Assembly (NCBI GenBank): GCA_023409265.1 | Contig: JAEYHZ010000008.1 | Span: 62,001 to 126,000, forward strand | Direction: 5' to 3' | DNA: 64,000 nt | Source of the DNA: Bacillota bacterium | Lineage (GTDB): Bacteria > Bacillota > Clostridia > Acetivibrionales > DSM-1351 | Shown: positions 8,479-17,240 of the stretch, piece by piece | How positions within the stretch are numbered: position 1 is the first letter of the stretch | Layout: every line of letters starts with the position of its first letter | Notes under the pieces: generated by a model | Seen by the model: only the letters and a program-made list of their open reading frames with translations | Databases searched by the model: none | What the model was told of the DNA's origin: nothing | Program-made: the position numbers and the translations under genes

Positions 8479-9054
8479 TTATTTATGACAATTATATCCC
8501 TCTTCAAACGCCCTTAAGTTAACTTCCAGAACCTTTGAAGGAACTACTTCATGGATGGCATCAACAAATATCTGCTTATTTATTCCTGTTAATTTCGCCA
8601 TTACTCCAAGAAGTACTATATTTACTGCCTTAATTGTTCCGCATTGTTGTGCAATTTTCAGTGCATCCAGGGAAAAAATACTATGTTCGGTTTTGAGAGT
8701 TTCCAATATATTTTCAGGGTATTTGGCCTTTCCTATTATAACCGGCATAGGATTGATTTCCTGTTCGTTTATTATCATTTTACCATCCTTTGTAAGATAA
8801 TCAACCCATCTTAAAGCTTCCAGCTGTTCAAATGCAATAATAAGATCAGCTTCCCCCTTTTCAATAAGAGGAGAATATACCTTTTGGCCGAATTTAACGT
8901 ATGTAACTACACTCCCACCTCTCTGTGACATTCCATGAACTTCTGAAACCTTAACATCGAAATTCATTTTCAACGCCACAGTACCCAATATTCTGCTTGC
9001 CAACAAAGTACCCTGTCCACCGACACCAACGATCAATAAGTTTAATTTATCCAT
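8479..9054 (-). CDS. iorB: Indolepyruvate ferredoxin oxidoreductase, beta subunit
   Basis: A 191-residue gamma-domain subunit of the 2-oxoacid:ferredoxin oxidoreductase superfamily. It opens with NLLIVGVGGQGTLLASRILG, the glycine-rich motif typical of IorB/PorG. SEVHGMSQRGGSV (about 38-50) is a second hallmark. It starts six bases after the iorA stop, with GGATGG as ribosome site, so the two subunits are translationally linked. The complex oxidatively decarboxylates arylpyruvates (indolepyruvate, phenylpyruvate, hydroxyphenylpyruvate) to aryl-acetyl-CoA with reduction of ferredoxin in the cytoplasm. Confidence 0.93.
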   Translation of the reverse strand: MDKLNLLIVGVGGQGTLLASRILGTVALKMNFDVKVSEVHGMSQRGGSVVTYVKFGQKVYSPLIEKGEADLIIAFEQLEALRWVDYLTKDGKMIINEQEINPMPVIIGKAKYPENILETLKTEHSIFSLDALKIAQQCGTIKAVNIVLLGVMAKLTGINKQIFVDAIHEVVPSKVLEVNLRAFEEGYNCHK

Positions 9055-9059
9055 ACTTG

Positions 9060-10793
9060 TTAACCCATCCTTTCTATTGCATTAAAGCTGCAAATTTTTG
9101 TACAAAGCTTACAACCAACGCAAAGCGCAGGATTGATTTCAAGATGATCTCCCTTGTCAACAATAGCAGGACATCCAATTTTCATACATGCCCTGCATGT
9201 CTTGCATTTATCCTGAGAAATCTTCTGACTTCCTTCAAATCTGACATTCTTCAACAGAGCACAAGGTCTTTGTGAAATAATAACCGAAGGTTCATCAGCT
9301 TCAATTTCAGCTTTTACTACCTTTTCAAACTCTTTAACATCGAAGGGGTCAACTACAGTTACTCTTTCTACACCTACCGCCTTACAAAGCAATTCAAGAT
9401 CAACCTGTTTAGTAGGTTCACCCTTGATAGTAAAGCCGGTTGTCGGATTGTGCTGATGTCCGGTCATTCCTGTTATGGAGTTGTCCAGAATAAGAACAGT
9501 AGAGTTACCTTTATTATAAACAATATCAATCAATCCGGTTATTCCCGAATGAATAAAGGTCGAATCACCTATTACCGCAACAGTCCTCTTTCTGAATTCG
9601 CTGCCGCGGGCCTTTTCCATACCATGTGCAACACCTATGCTGGCACCCATACAAATACAGGTATCCATACATTCGTTCGGAGGCAGCGCACCAAGTGTAT
9701 AGCAGCCAATGTCTCCGCTTACATTTAATCTAAGCTTTTTTAGCACATAGTACATGCCTCTGTGAGGACATCCCGGACACATAACCGGAGGTCTTACAGG
9801 TATTGGCTGTGACGGTGCCTGTGGCACTTCAAACTTCTTTTCGAATAGCCTTTCAGAAATAATCTGAGCGCTGAGCTCACCCATTACAGGGAGCTTCTGC
9901 TTTCCAACTACTTTTAATCCCATTTTAAGTATCTGATTTTCGAAGAAGGGCTCAAGTTCTTCAACAACGAATAAAGTCTTAACCTTTGAAGCGAATTCCG
10001 TTATCAGTTTTTCTGGAATGGGATGAACCATGCCAATTTTAAGAATAGATGCATCGGGAGCAGCTTCCTTAACATACTGATAAGATATACCGCTGGTTAT
10101 AATTCCAACTTCTTCGCTGTTCAATTCTATTCTGTTAAGTTCGGTGGAATTGGAAAATTCTCTGAGGGCCGCCATTCTTTTTTCAACTTCCACATGTCTT
10201 CTTCTGGCCATGGCAGGCATCATGACATATTTGTTCGGGTCCTTGACATATTCCTTCAACTGGAAATTTTCTTTATCTGAGACTTCAACTGCACTTTGTG
10301 AATGGGAAACTCTTGTAGTAAGACGAACAATAACAGGAGTATCAAATTGTTCACTAATTGCAAATGCATATTTTACAAAATCTTTACATTCCTGACTGTC
10401 TGAAGGCTCCAGCATGGGAACTTTTGAGGATCTGGCATAGAATCTGCTGTCCTGCTCATTTTGAGAACTATGCATTCCAGGATCATCTGCAACCATTATA
10501 ACAAGCCCGCCATTCACACCTGAGTAGGAAACTGTAAACAGCGGATCTGCCGCTACATTCAGGCCAACGTGCTTCATAGCACAGATTGCTCTTGCTCCTC
10601 CAATTGAAGCACCTATTGCAACCTCTAATGCCACCTTTTCATTTGGTGACCATTCGGAATATATTTCGTCATATTTTGCTATGTATTCTGTAATTTCAGT
10701 ACTGGGTGTACCAGGGTAAGCAGCAGCAATTGTACAGCCAGCTTCATATGCCCCTCTTGCTACAGCCTCATTGCCAAGCATGAGCTTCTTCAT
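9060..10793 (-). CDS. iorA: Indolepyruvate ferredoxin oxidoreductase, alpha subunit
   Basis: A 577-residue fused oxidoreductase: pyrimidine-binding domain (about 1-170), transketolase-C-like middle, TPP-binding domain (GDIGCYTLG and GDSTFIHSGITGL near 370-425), and a C-terminal double cluster ferredoxin. The last carries CxxCxxCx4C near 522 and CxxCxxCxxxC near 550. An extra upstream start at 10820 is in frame, but GGAGG lies 5-6 bases before the ATG at 10793. Together with IorB it forms the alpha2beta2 enzyme of amino-acid fermentation. A TATAAT box at 10828-10823 places the transcription start only about 20-30 bases before the gene. Confidence 0.93.
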   Translation of the reverse strand: MKKLMLGNEAVARGAYEAGCTIAAAYPGTPSTEITEYIAKYDEIYSEWSPNEKVALEVAIGASIGGARAICAMKHVGLNVAADPLFTVSYSGVNGGLVIMVADDPGMHSSQNEQDSRFYARSSKVPMLEPSDSQECKDFVKYAFAISEQFDTPVIVRLTTRVSHSQSAVEVSDKENFQLKEYVKDPNKYVMMPAMARRRHVEVEKRMAALREFSNSTELNRIELNSEEVGIITSGISYQYVKEAAPDASILKIGMVHPIPEKLITEFASKVKTLFVVEELEPFFENQILKMGLKVVGKQKLPVMGELSAQIISERLFEKKFEVPQAPSQPIPVRPPVMCPGCPHRGMYYVLKKLRLNVSGDIGCYTLGALPPNECMDTCICMGASIGVAHGMEKARGSEFRKRTVAVIGDSTFIHSGITGLIDIVYNKGNSTVLILDNSITGMTGHQHNPTTGFTIKGEPTKQVDLELLCKAVGVERVTVVDPFDVKEFEKVVKAEIEADEPSVIISQRPCALLKNVRFEGSQKISQDKCKTCRACMKIGCPAIVDKGDHLEINPALCVGCKLCTKICSFNAIERMG

Positions 10794-10916
10794 TTTAACC
10801 TCCGTCCGCGTGTTCTTCACGCATTATACAAGAATAAAAAACACCATAAAACATTTTTATATTTTAATAATGTATAGTACTAAACTAATGTAATTATTAT
10901 AAAGGATAAAATTTAT

Positions 10917-10963
10917 AAAAGTCAATTACTATCGGCACAGGAAGCTGATTGCAATTGACTTTT
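10917..10963. repeat. Inverted repeat between iorA and the 11.0 kb gene
   Basis: AAAAGTCAATT and AATTGACTTTT are exact complements separated by 25 bases, giving a hairpin with A/T runs on both sides. It may end the minus-strand transcript of the 11.0 kb gene. The 16-base core AGTCAATTACTATCGG occurs again inverted near 56159-56174. Confidence 0.65.
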
Positions 10964-11001
10964 CAAAAATAGTTTTATTAAGTTTGGAGAGTACAAATAA
11001 A

Positions 11002-11373
11002 TCAATCATCATAAATGATTTCCAACTTTATTTTGTCATAAACGTCCTTTGAATTTCTGGCCAGCATATATGGTGACAGCATCATAAGTTCTACCATATT
11101 TACCCTGTATTTTTTATTTCTTTTTCCTTCCTTTGGATAGAGTTCATAATTTACAACGTTTCTTAAAATAATTGGTACCATAATACCTTGATTATTATAA
11201 AAGTTAAGTTCAAGGGCCTCTATCTTTGAATCCTGACGGTTGGTCCAATAGGGTTTATACCCTACGGCTATTAGCTTGCCGTCAATGCCAAGATCCATAC
11301 TCCTCAGGGTATATTGATTTCTAAGCATATCTGAAAATAGGTTCTTTAACCTGTCAATATCCATGTAATCCAA
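11002..11373 (-). CDS. Hypothetical protein, 123 residues
   Basis: An acidic/aromatic cytoplasmic protein with no signal or membrane helix. No ATG has a ribosome site at the right distance. AAGGGAGG lies 8 bases before a TTG at 11373; a TTG at 11379 would be too close and the ATG at 11364 too far. The start is therefore probably TTG, which suggests low expression. The sequence is well balanced (PILRNVVNYELYPKEGK, then MVELMMLSPYML), so I take it as real. I do not recognise the family. Its leader holds mutually exclusive hairpins, suggesting RNA-level control. Confidence 0.62.
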   Translation of the reverse strand: MDYMDIDRLKNLFSDMLRNQYTLRSMDLGIDGKLIAVGYKPYWTNRQDSKIEALELNFYNNQGIMVPIILRNVVNYELYPKEGKRNKKYRVNMVELMMLSPYMLARNSKDVYDKIKLEIIYDD

Positions 11374-11396
11374 GTACAATTCCTCCCTTAGAAAAG

Positions 11397-11500
11397 CTAT
11401 AACGAGGCAATAAAATGTCCCCCGCCTCGTTGAAACGCCGCTGAAGTAAGGAAATTTTTCTACAACCGAAAAATTTCCTTTTGAACCGAGGCGTTATAAA
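11397..11500 (-). promoter_or_regulatory. Leader with mutually exclusive hairpins before the 11.0 kb gene
   Basis: On the minus strand, GCCTCG (11492-11487) can pair with CGAGGC (11429-11424), enclosing a perfect 13-base hairpin (11480-11468 with 11460-11448). The same CGAGGC can instead pair with GCCTCG at 11408-11403, only about 15 bases from the ribosome site. TATAACG/CGTTATA extend the outer arms. Such either/or pairing is typical of attenuators or riboswitch expression platforms. Confidence 0.5.
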
Positions 11501-11630
11501 TGCTCTATGATATATTATGTTGTGTAAACATAATATGTTACTGCACCTGGACTTGAAAACTTTTTGTGAACAGTATGTTTTAAATGTGTTTTTTACGTAT
11601 AAGCTGGAGATTATATATATGTTCACCATG

Positions 11631-11660
11631 TTTACATGCGGCAAAATGCTATGATATAAT
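11631..11660 (+). promoter_or_regulatory. Promoter of the LCP gene
   Basis: TTTACA (11631-11636) and TATAAT (11655-11660) are separated by 18 bases, about 40 bases before the start codon at 11699. Confidence 0.65.
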
Positions 11661-11698
11661 CTTATAGATATAAAAACACTTTACAAATGAGGTCTGAA

Positions 11699-12838
11699 AT
11701 GAACACAAGAAAATTTACTTATATCACTACTTTGATTTTAGGAATGTTCCTTTTTGTACTGGGAATCATTTTTTTATTTTATATAAATAATGTGGCTCCG
11801 GAGCCAGGTTCAAATTCACCTATTCCGCAAATTCTCAATGGTCTCAGTGGTACCAAGAAAAATGACCCTATGAACTTTTTACTCCTTGTTGGTGATAAAG
11901 CCAGCGGCAATACCGATTCCATGATGGTTGCCAACTATAACCCGGACTCAAAACAGATTAGTATTGTTACAATTCCCAGAGATACAAAAGTTAAATTGAA
12001 AAATAACATTTTACCGAAAATAAACGCTGCATATGCTGCCGGCGGCAGAGAACATGAGGGGGCTGTATACGCTTCAGAGGTCGTAAGCAATCTGACGGGT
12101 ATAAATATTAACTATTATGTTCATATAAATATATCTTCAATAAAGAGAATAACCGATATGCTTGGAGGAGTTAGTTTCGAGGTACCAGCGGATTTAAGAT
12201 ACGAAGACCCTACTCAGGATTTGCATATAAATTTAAAGAAAGGGTATCAGTTGCTTGACGGAGACAAGGTTGAACAACTTCTCAGGTTCAGAAAACCAAA
12301 CGAAAGATTGTATTCCCGTGAAGAATTAAAAGAGCTGAGGCAATTTTATGATGGCAGTGACATAAAGAGAACAGAAATGCAGGTTAAATTCATAAAGGAA
12401 TTTATAAGTCAAAAACTGAATATTCAGTATCTCCCAAAGTTTAATTCAGTTTTGAATTATGCATTTCAAAATATTATAACAAATATGACCTTGAGTGACG
12501 CGTTAAAATTAACCTCAGGTGTTATTAACGTGTCGACGAACAATTTCAATTCCTTCAGACTTGATGGTGAAGATAAGGTTATCAACGGCGGTTGGTTTTA
12601 TGTTTATAATGGTAAAATGATAGAAATTGATACTAAGGAATCCCTGCCGGCTGAGGATATAGTGTCACAGTATTTTAAATCTGTTGGTGGAATTGCAACG
12701 CCATCAGAATTATTTGTTCCTGAAAAGCAAGACGATGAAGAACCGGCTAAAACTACTAAAAAACCAGCTAAATCCACAAAGAAAAATCCATCCAACTCTG
12801 AAACCGATTCAAAGGGTACAGGGAAGGATAAACCTTAG
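11699..12838 (+). CDS. LytR-CpsA-Psr (LCP) family cell-wall transferase
   Basis: A 379-residue protein with an N-terminal membrane helix (about 7-30) and an extracellular LCP domain (about 60-270). Hallmarks seen are NFLLLVGDKASGNTDSM, IPRDTKV (the conserved Arg/Asp pair that binds the polyprenyl pyrophosphate) and LLRFRKPN. The C-terminal 40 residues are Lys/Thr/Ser-rich (PAKTTKKPAKSTKK), a likely wall-penetrating tail. LCP enzymes attach teichoic acids or polysaccharides to peptidoglycan. An upstream ATG at 11687 is in frame, but the GAGGT inside it serves the ATG at 11699. It is monocistronic with its own promoter and terminator. Confidence 0.9.
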   Translation: MNTRKFTYITTLILGMFLFVLGIIFLFYINNVAPEPGSNSPIPQILNGLSGTKKNDPMNFLLLVGDKASGNTDSMMVANYNPDSKQISIVTIPRDTKVKLKNNILPKINAAYAAGGREHEGAVYASEVVSNLTGININYYVHINISSIKRITDMLGGVSFEVPADLRYEDPTQDLHINLKKGYQLLDGDKVEQLLRFRKPNERLYSREELKELRQFYDGSDIKRTEMQVKFIKEFISQKLNIQYLPKFNSVLNYAFQNIITNMTLSDALKLTSGVINVSTNNFNSFRLDGEDKVINGGWFYVYNGKMIEIDTKESLPAEDIVSQYFKSVGGIATPSELFVPEKQDDEEPAKTTKKPAKSTKKNPSNSETDSKGTGKDKP

Positions 12839-12907
12839 TCAAAGTTAAGTTCAATGAGAATAACCGGGATTAATTACAATCAGAAATAACTTTGGAATAA
12901 ACGGAAA

Positions 12908-12946
12908 AGCCTGTAATTCCAGTTGATTAGGAATTACAGGTTTTTC
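12908..12946 (+). terminator. Terminator after the LCP gene
   Basis: CCTGTAATTCC and GGAATTACAGG form a perfect 11-bp stem with a 9-base loop, followed by TTTTT. Confidence 0.9.
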
Positions 12947-13012
12947 TATAAATTAATAAAATAAATTTTTGATAAATATATTAACGATGGTGTTTGTTAA
13001 TTCCGCCTCAAT

Positions 13013-14347
13013 TTATGGTATAACAGTCCAAGTCCAATCTTTTTCAGGAATATTTTTGAGATGCAGCTCAAAAGGAAAATCGATTCGCATATGAAAGGCA
13101 TCCTCTATAAATTCTATCGAAGCTACTAGTTTACCGTCAGAGAAAAATATCTCTTCATCATTATGCAGTGTTATTTTTTTCCCATCTTTTAAGACAACGT
13201 TGCTGCCATTGGTGATAACATATTTTGAATCCCTATATGTAATGGTTAATGATTCTGTTTTATCATCCCATTCCATGGCAGCACCGATTTTTTCGCAAAA
13301 TTCGCTGACAGGCATATAACATTTGTCTTTATTAACAGGTTTTATTTTAAACGGATATAGTTTTTTATCAATTTCTACTTTCTTCGTTTTTGTGGTGTCC
13401 TTGATGTCATACTCTATATTATCCACAATTACACTCTTAAAATCGGATAAATTCATAATACTGTGGAACAGCGCACCACATTTTAACTTTTCCTGTGCAG
13501 GATCATTCCCATAGTCCATGTTATTTTTTAAGAGCTCATTAAAGGTTTTTATTTCTCCATTTTTCATTCGGAAAAATACATTTGTAAAAAATTCTGTCTC
13601 ATTGTTAGTTGTCTCCAATACTACACCAATCGGAGTCATTTTTATTTCAGTATCACCATAAGATGGGTTTTTCAGCACCAGATCCAATGTTTCCACATTA
13701 CACTTCATAGGTATGGTAATTTCTTTTGCGTGTTTCATTGCACTCAGTTTAATGTAGTAATCTTCTTCATTCTCATTTAAACTATATGAACTGGAAAGTG
13801 CCCAGTATCTTTTTGTAGAAGTCTTTTTTTCCTCTATTTCTCCCCATCCATAACCACTAAACTTAAACTGCTCTATAGCTTTCTTGTCTTTCGGACCAAA
13901 GGATATCGGCTCCGCTCCGCTCATAAGACCGCTTCTATCTTTCATAAGCTCACTGACTGCATCAGGCGTTAAACCCTCAACCGAGAATACCACAAGCACC
14001 TGATATTTTGAGGCAAGCACCTGCTCCAAGGTTAAAGTAAACCGACCGTCGGTAACGCTCTCCTTCGGAGTTTTTACATTGCTCTGTATAGCGGAGGTAT
14101 CTCCTTCAAAAAATGCCTTTAATAAATCAGAATTAATAGCCGCAAATGCTGTTGTTGCCCCTAAAGCAACAATAGCAGCCACAATAGCAATCATTTTTAT
14201 TAATTTCTGTTTCATATAAATTTTCCTTTCTTCAAGATCAGTATTCAGAGTTGTGTTAACTTTGTTTCTAATTTTATGAGTATCTATTATAAAATTTGAA
14301 CTTTCACAGCCCAATTCCTTTTCAAGAGCGTTAAGTCTTTTATTCAT
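13013..14347 (-). CDS. Membrane-anchored anti-sigma-like protein with C-terminal copper amine oxidase-like stalk domain
   Basis: A 444-residue protein. Residues 1-45 are cytoplasmic, a membrane helix follows (about 47-70, IKMIAIVAAIVALGATTAFAA), then an extracellular DUF4179-type region. Near 335-440 lies a domain with CYMPVSEFCEKIGA..WDD..LTITY, typical of the copper amine oxidase N-terminal fold. It overlaps the upstream ECF sigma gene by 8 bases, so the two are translationally coupled. This arrangement marks the protein as the probable membrane regulator of that sigma factor, with the outer domain sensing an envelope signal. No classical zinc-binding anti-sigma motif is seen. Confidence 0.78.
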   Translation of the reverse strand: MNKRLNALEKELGCESSNFIIDTHKIRNKVNTTLNTDLEERKIYMKQKLIKMIAIVAAIVALGATTAFAAINSDLLKAFFEGDTSAIQSNVKTPKESVTDGRFTLTLEQVLASKYQVLVVFSVEGLTPDAVSELMKDRSGLMSGAEPISFGPKDKKAIEQFKFSGYGWGEIEEKKTSTKRYWALSSSYSLNENEEDYYIKLSAMKHAKEITIPMKCNVETLDLVLKNPSYGDTEIKMTPIGVVLETTNNETEFFTNVFFRMKNGEIKTFNELLKNNMDYGNDPAQEKLKCGALFHSIMNLSDFKSVIVDNIEYDIKDTTKTKKVEIDKKLYPFKIKPVNKDKCYMPVSEFCEKIGAAMEWDDKTESLTITYRDSKYVITNGSNVVLKDGKKITLHNDEEIFFSDGKLVASIEFIEDAFHMRIDFPFELHLKNIPEKDWTWTVIP

Positions 14348-14894
14348 TGCATTCCCACCTCTCTTTCACTAAAACCTCTTTTAGCTTTATTCGTCCCCGT
14401 GCTAACTTGGTTTTTATAGTAGAAGTACAGAGTCCTGTTCGCTGAGAAATTTTCCCTATTCTTTCTCCAAAGTAATAATATCTGATAAAAATCTCGCTAT
14501 CAGGCTCTCCAAGCTGTGCAATCAATTCCAAAAGCAGCTTTTTATCCTCTTTTAATTTCAATCCCTCCTGGGGTTCTATTTCTTTAGAAATTATATTTTC
14601 ATCAAGTTCTGTGTAGGATTTAACCTCACGCAATTTATTTTTTGCACAATTCCGTGCTATCGCACTGAGATATGTACGTATACTGCCTTTTTCATTATCG
14701 ATAGCATCAGCATGCTTCCAAAGTGAAATAAATGCATCGGAAATAACCTCCTCAACATCTTCATTTGTCATAACCCTTCCGATAATGTTATATACAATTA
14801 TGCTTATGTAGGGGGTGTATATATCAATAACTTTTTCAAGTGAACCTCTCTTTTTCTCCTTCAAATTTGCCAGGATTTTTGCTTCATTAATCAA
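14340..14894 (-). CDS. ECF-type RNA polymerase sigma factor
   Basis: A 184-residue sigma-70 family factor lacking region 1. Region 2 lies about 20-95 (EDVEEVISDAFISLWKHAD is the core-binding/-10 helix). Region 4 lies about 125-178 (IGKISQRTGLCTSTIKTKLARGRIKLKE is the -35 helix-turn-helix). The start is TTG, with GGAGG ten bases upstream; no ATG fits. Its stop overlaps the start of the membrane anti-sigma-like gene. Extracytoplasmic stress control of cell-surface genes is likely, and autoregulation is usual in the family, but I could not identify its own promoter motif. Confidence 0.88.
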   Translation of the reverse strand: MINEAKILANLKEKKRGSLEKVIDIYTPYISIIVYNIIGRVMTNEDVEEVISDAFISLWKHADAIDNEKGSIRTYLSAIARNCAKNKLREVKSYTELDENIISKEIEPQEGLKLKEDKKLLLELIAQLGEPDSEIFIRYYYFGERIGKISQRTGLCTSTIKTKLARGRIKLKEVLVKERWECNE

Positions 14895-15112
14895 GTTGCA
14901 AAAGCCTCCTCTATATCAAATTAAAATAATGTTATTTTATGTTGTACATTGCTATATACACAGAAAAGTTAAAATAAGTTTCAAAACTATGAAAATATTT
15001 ACCAGATTATTTTAATACAGGAATTTGAGATAGGCAAAATCAGTATGATATTCTACTTCGAATTTCTTACAATCTATGTTGGATTGCACCCATGCAGGGC
15101 GAACAAAAACAA

Positions 15113-15143
15113 AAGCGTCGGATGAAACTTCTCATCCAACGCT
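15113..15143. terminator. Bidirectional terminator hairpin
   Basis: AGCGTYGGATGA pairs with its complement around a 5-base loop; A runs upstream and T-rich sequence downstream suit either strand. It lies in the 360-base gap between the sigma factor and the ComFB-like gene. The rest of that gap is AT-rich with no further gene. Confidence 0.75.
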
Positions 15144-15200
15144 TTATTTATTAGGTCAATTATCTAATGAGTCAGGCACGTGTAAACGACAAAACTCAGT

Positions 15201-15238
15201 TTTTAAGACAAGATGTTTTTGTCAAAGCCGTCTTAAAA
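15201..15238 (-). terminator. Terminator after the ComFB-like gene
   Basis: TTTTAAGAC and GTCTTAAAA are exact complements around a 20-base loop, 18 bases past the stop codon at 15256. Confidence 0.6.
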
Positions 15239-15255
15239 CAGGATTTTATATTTAA

Positions 15256-15525
15256 TCATGACTTATGTCTCGGCGCTCTCTTAACAAGAACGGCAGCTTT
15301 GGTAATAGCAGCAATAACATCTACCTCAAACTGATTCCTGAGAGAATTCACTTTTGAGTACAGCTCTCCCTTTTCAGTAGCTATGTATTTTGGAGGGAGA
15401 TCATTTAATGCAAGGGCTGCAATGTCCATAACGCATAATTCACACTTACACATGTTTATGTCGTCCAGCACACCCTCCATTAAATTCAGAACTACCTCTT
15501 CCATATAGTTTTTTATGGTAACCAT
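15256..15525 (-). CDS. ComFB-like late competence family protein
   Basis: An 89-residue acidic protein matching the ComFB family in length and pattern: an N-terminal helix (YMEEVVLNLMEGVLDD), then CKCELCVMDIAALALNDLPPKYI with two closely spaced cysteines, then a basic C-terminus. ComFB in Bacillus lies in a competence operon but its role is unclear; relatives occur alone in many clostridia and some bind cyclic dinucleotides. It is monocistronic here, with no com genes nearby. GGAGG precedes the ATG. Confidence 0.82.
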   Translation of the reverse strand: MVTIKNYMEEVVLNLMEGVLDDINMCKCELCVMDIAALALNDLPPKYIATEKGELYSKVNSLRNQFEVDVIAAITKAAVLVKRAPRHKS

Positions 15526-15587
15526 TTCTATCCTCCTTAGATAAAACTTTTAACAAATACAAACGATATAATAATTCGTTAAAAATT

Positions 15588-16472
15588 CTATAAATCCTCT
15601 AAATTATTTATAAGATTTAATAATTCTACAGCATACTCTTTAGGAACTACTTTCCCGGTCCAAATTTCAAACGCTGAGATTCCTTGATTTATCAACATTC
15701 CAAAGCCATTTCTGATATGACATCCTTTTGCCTCTGCCTGTTTCAGAAAACTAGTTTTTTGAGGTGTATATATTACGTCGTAAACATACTGGCATTTTTG
15801 AAATTCAAACCGGATATCAAAAGGTGTTGAAGCCCCATATGTACTCATGCCAGCGGGTGTGGTATTGATAATTACCTCGCTGTTTTTAAAATCATCTGAA
15901 AATTCAGGAGTTCCTGGAACCATTCCGGTAACAACATTTCCAAAATTATTCCTGACAAGATCAACTATATTTTGTGCATTCTCAAGAGTCCTGTTTACAA
16001 TATTCAAATGCTGTACACCTTCAGCAGCAAGTTTGATTGCCAGGGCTCTTGCTGTTCCTCCAGCTCCAAGCAGCATCACCTTTTTACCTTTGAAGGTGGT
16101 ATCAAAACCTTCTTTAAAATCCCTGCAGAAGCCCTCTGCGTCCGTATTGTAGCCTTTGAGTCTCCCCCCCATGCTTTTAACCGTATTGACGGCTCCCATA
16201 AGAAGTGCATCGTTTGATATATCATCAAGGTATTTTATAATTTCCTTTTTATAGGGAACCGTAACGTTAAAGCCTGTAAAATTCAGGGCTTTTAGACCTG
16301 CTACAGCTTTTTCAAGCTCCCCCTGGTCTACATGGAGCGGAACATAAACCGCATTAATATTCATTTCTTTAAATAAAGTATTATGAATAAAAGGAGATTT
16401 TGTATGCTCTACCGGACAGCCTATCAGACCAAAAAGTCCGGTCTTTCCTTTAATCGCAGCAGCCAAATCCAT
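15588..16472 (-). CDS. aroE: Shikimate 5-dehydrogenase
   Basis: A 294-residue AroE. The N-terminal substrate domain has GLIGCPVEHTKSPFIHN (shikimate-binding serines) and NVTVPYKK (catalytic Lys near 78) with NTDAEGF (Asp near 115). The NADP domain has the glycine loop GAGGTARA (about 146). The enzyme reduces 3-dehydroshikimate to shikimate in aromatic amino acid synthesis. It lies just downstream of yqeG on the same strand, about 90 bases apart. GAGGT precedes the ATG. Length is normal. Confidence 0.95.
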   Translation of the reverse strand: MDLAAAIKGKTGLFGLIGCPVEHTKSPFIHNTLFKEMNINAVYVPLHVDQGELEKAVAGLKALNFTGFNVTVPYKKEIIKYLDDISNDALLMGAVNTVKSMGGRLKGYNTDAEGFCRDFKEGFDTTFKGKKVMLLGAGGTARALAIKLAAEGVQHLNIVNRTLENAQNIVDLVRNNFGNVVTGMVPGTPEFSDDFKNSEVIINTTPAGMSTYGASTPFDIRFEFQKCQYVYDVIYTPQKTSFLKQAEAKGCHIRNGFGMLINQGISAFEIWTGKVVPKEYAVELLNLINNLEDL

Positions 16473-16561
16473 CTGTCAGTACCTCACTAAAAATTTGTAA
16501 TTTGCACATTTTATAAATGTGATCTATTCTTTACTATTTTATTTTTATTCTTCCTTAGCAA

Positions 16562-17134
16562 TTATTCCTTCTTATATCTGCTTCTTTCAAATATAAGTCT
16601 GTTCTTTTTCCAAAGCTCTCTTTTTTTTAGCTGATGCTCCAGTTTTTTCATATATCTCTTTAGAATGAACTTTTCAGGGCCTCTTTTTAGTCTAACATAT
16701 AGAATTTCCTTCTTGTCTATTGGCTTGACAAGTATTGTAAGCATATTTGCCTTATTTCCGCCATGTATGTCGGTAAAAAGCTGGTCTCCAACCACTGCAA
16801 TACTTTCAGGCTCAAGACCCATTTGATCTGCAGCTTTCAAGAAAGCCCTGCCTGCTGGTTTATAAGCCCTATGAATGGCTAATACAGAAATATCTTTATT
16901 AAATCTTACAACACGTTTTTCTGCAGCATTAGATAATATGCAAACTTTAAACCCTCTATTTCTAAGTTCAGCAATCCAGGTTACAGCATTTTCATCGGCA
17001 TCCTTGCTGTGCATGGGAACCAAAGTATTATCTATATCAAGGATAAAACCCTTTATCCCTTTAGTTTTCAGCATATCCAGATCTATATGTCTGATACTGT
17101 CATAATATAAGTCAGGGTAATACTTTTCAATCAT
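16562..17134 (-). CDS. YqeG family HAD IIIA-type phosphatase
   Basis: A 190-residue HAD hydrolase. GFILDIDNTLVP gives the DxD nucleophile motif (about 31-42), CILSNA the second motif serine, and AVVGDQLFTDIHGGNKANM the third with GDQxxTD. Length and layout match YqeG, often encoded next to aroE or ribosome-assembly genes in Firmicutes; related eukaryotic enzymes dephosphorylate phosphatidylglycerol phosphate. The C-terminus is strongly basic (LKKRELWKKNR). GGAGG precedes the ATG. Confidence 0.9.
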   Translation of the reverse strand: MIEKYYPDLYYDSIRHIDLDMLKTKGIKGFILDIDNTLVPMHSKDADENAVTWIAELRNRGFKVCILSNAAEKRVVRFNKDISVLAIHRAYKPAGRAFLKAADQMGLEPESIAVVGDQLFTDIHGGNKANMLTILVKPIDKKEILYVRLKRGPEKFILKRYMKKLEHQLKKRELWKKNRLIFERSRYKKE

Positions 17135-17240
17135 TTGTTATTTTCCTCCATATCAATTTATTAATAATAACAAAAGAATTATTTGTGTACAAGATTTTGT
17201 TTTTATTGTCATTAGCAGGAAGGCCTGTTAGCAACAAAAA

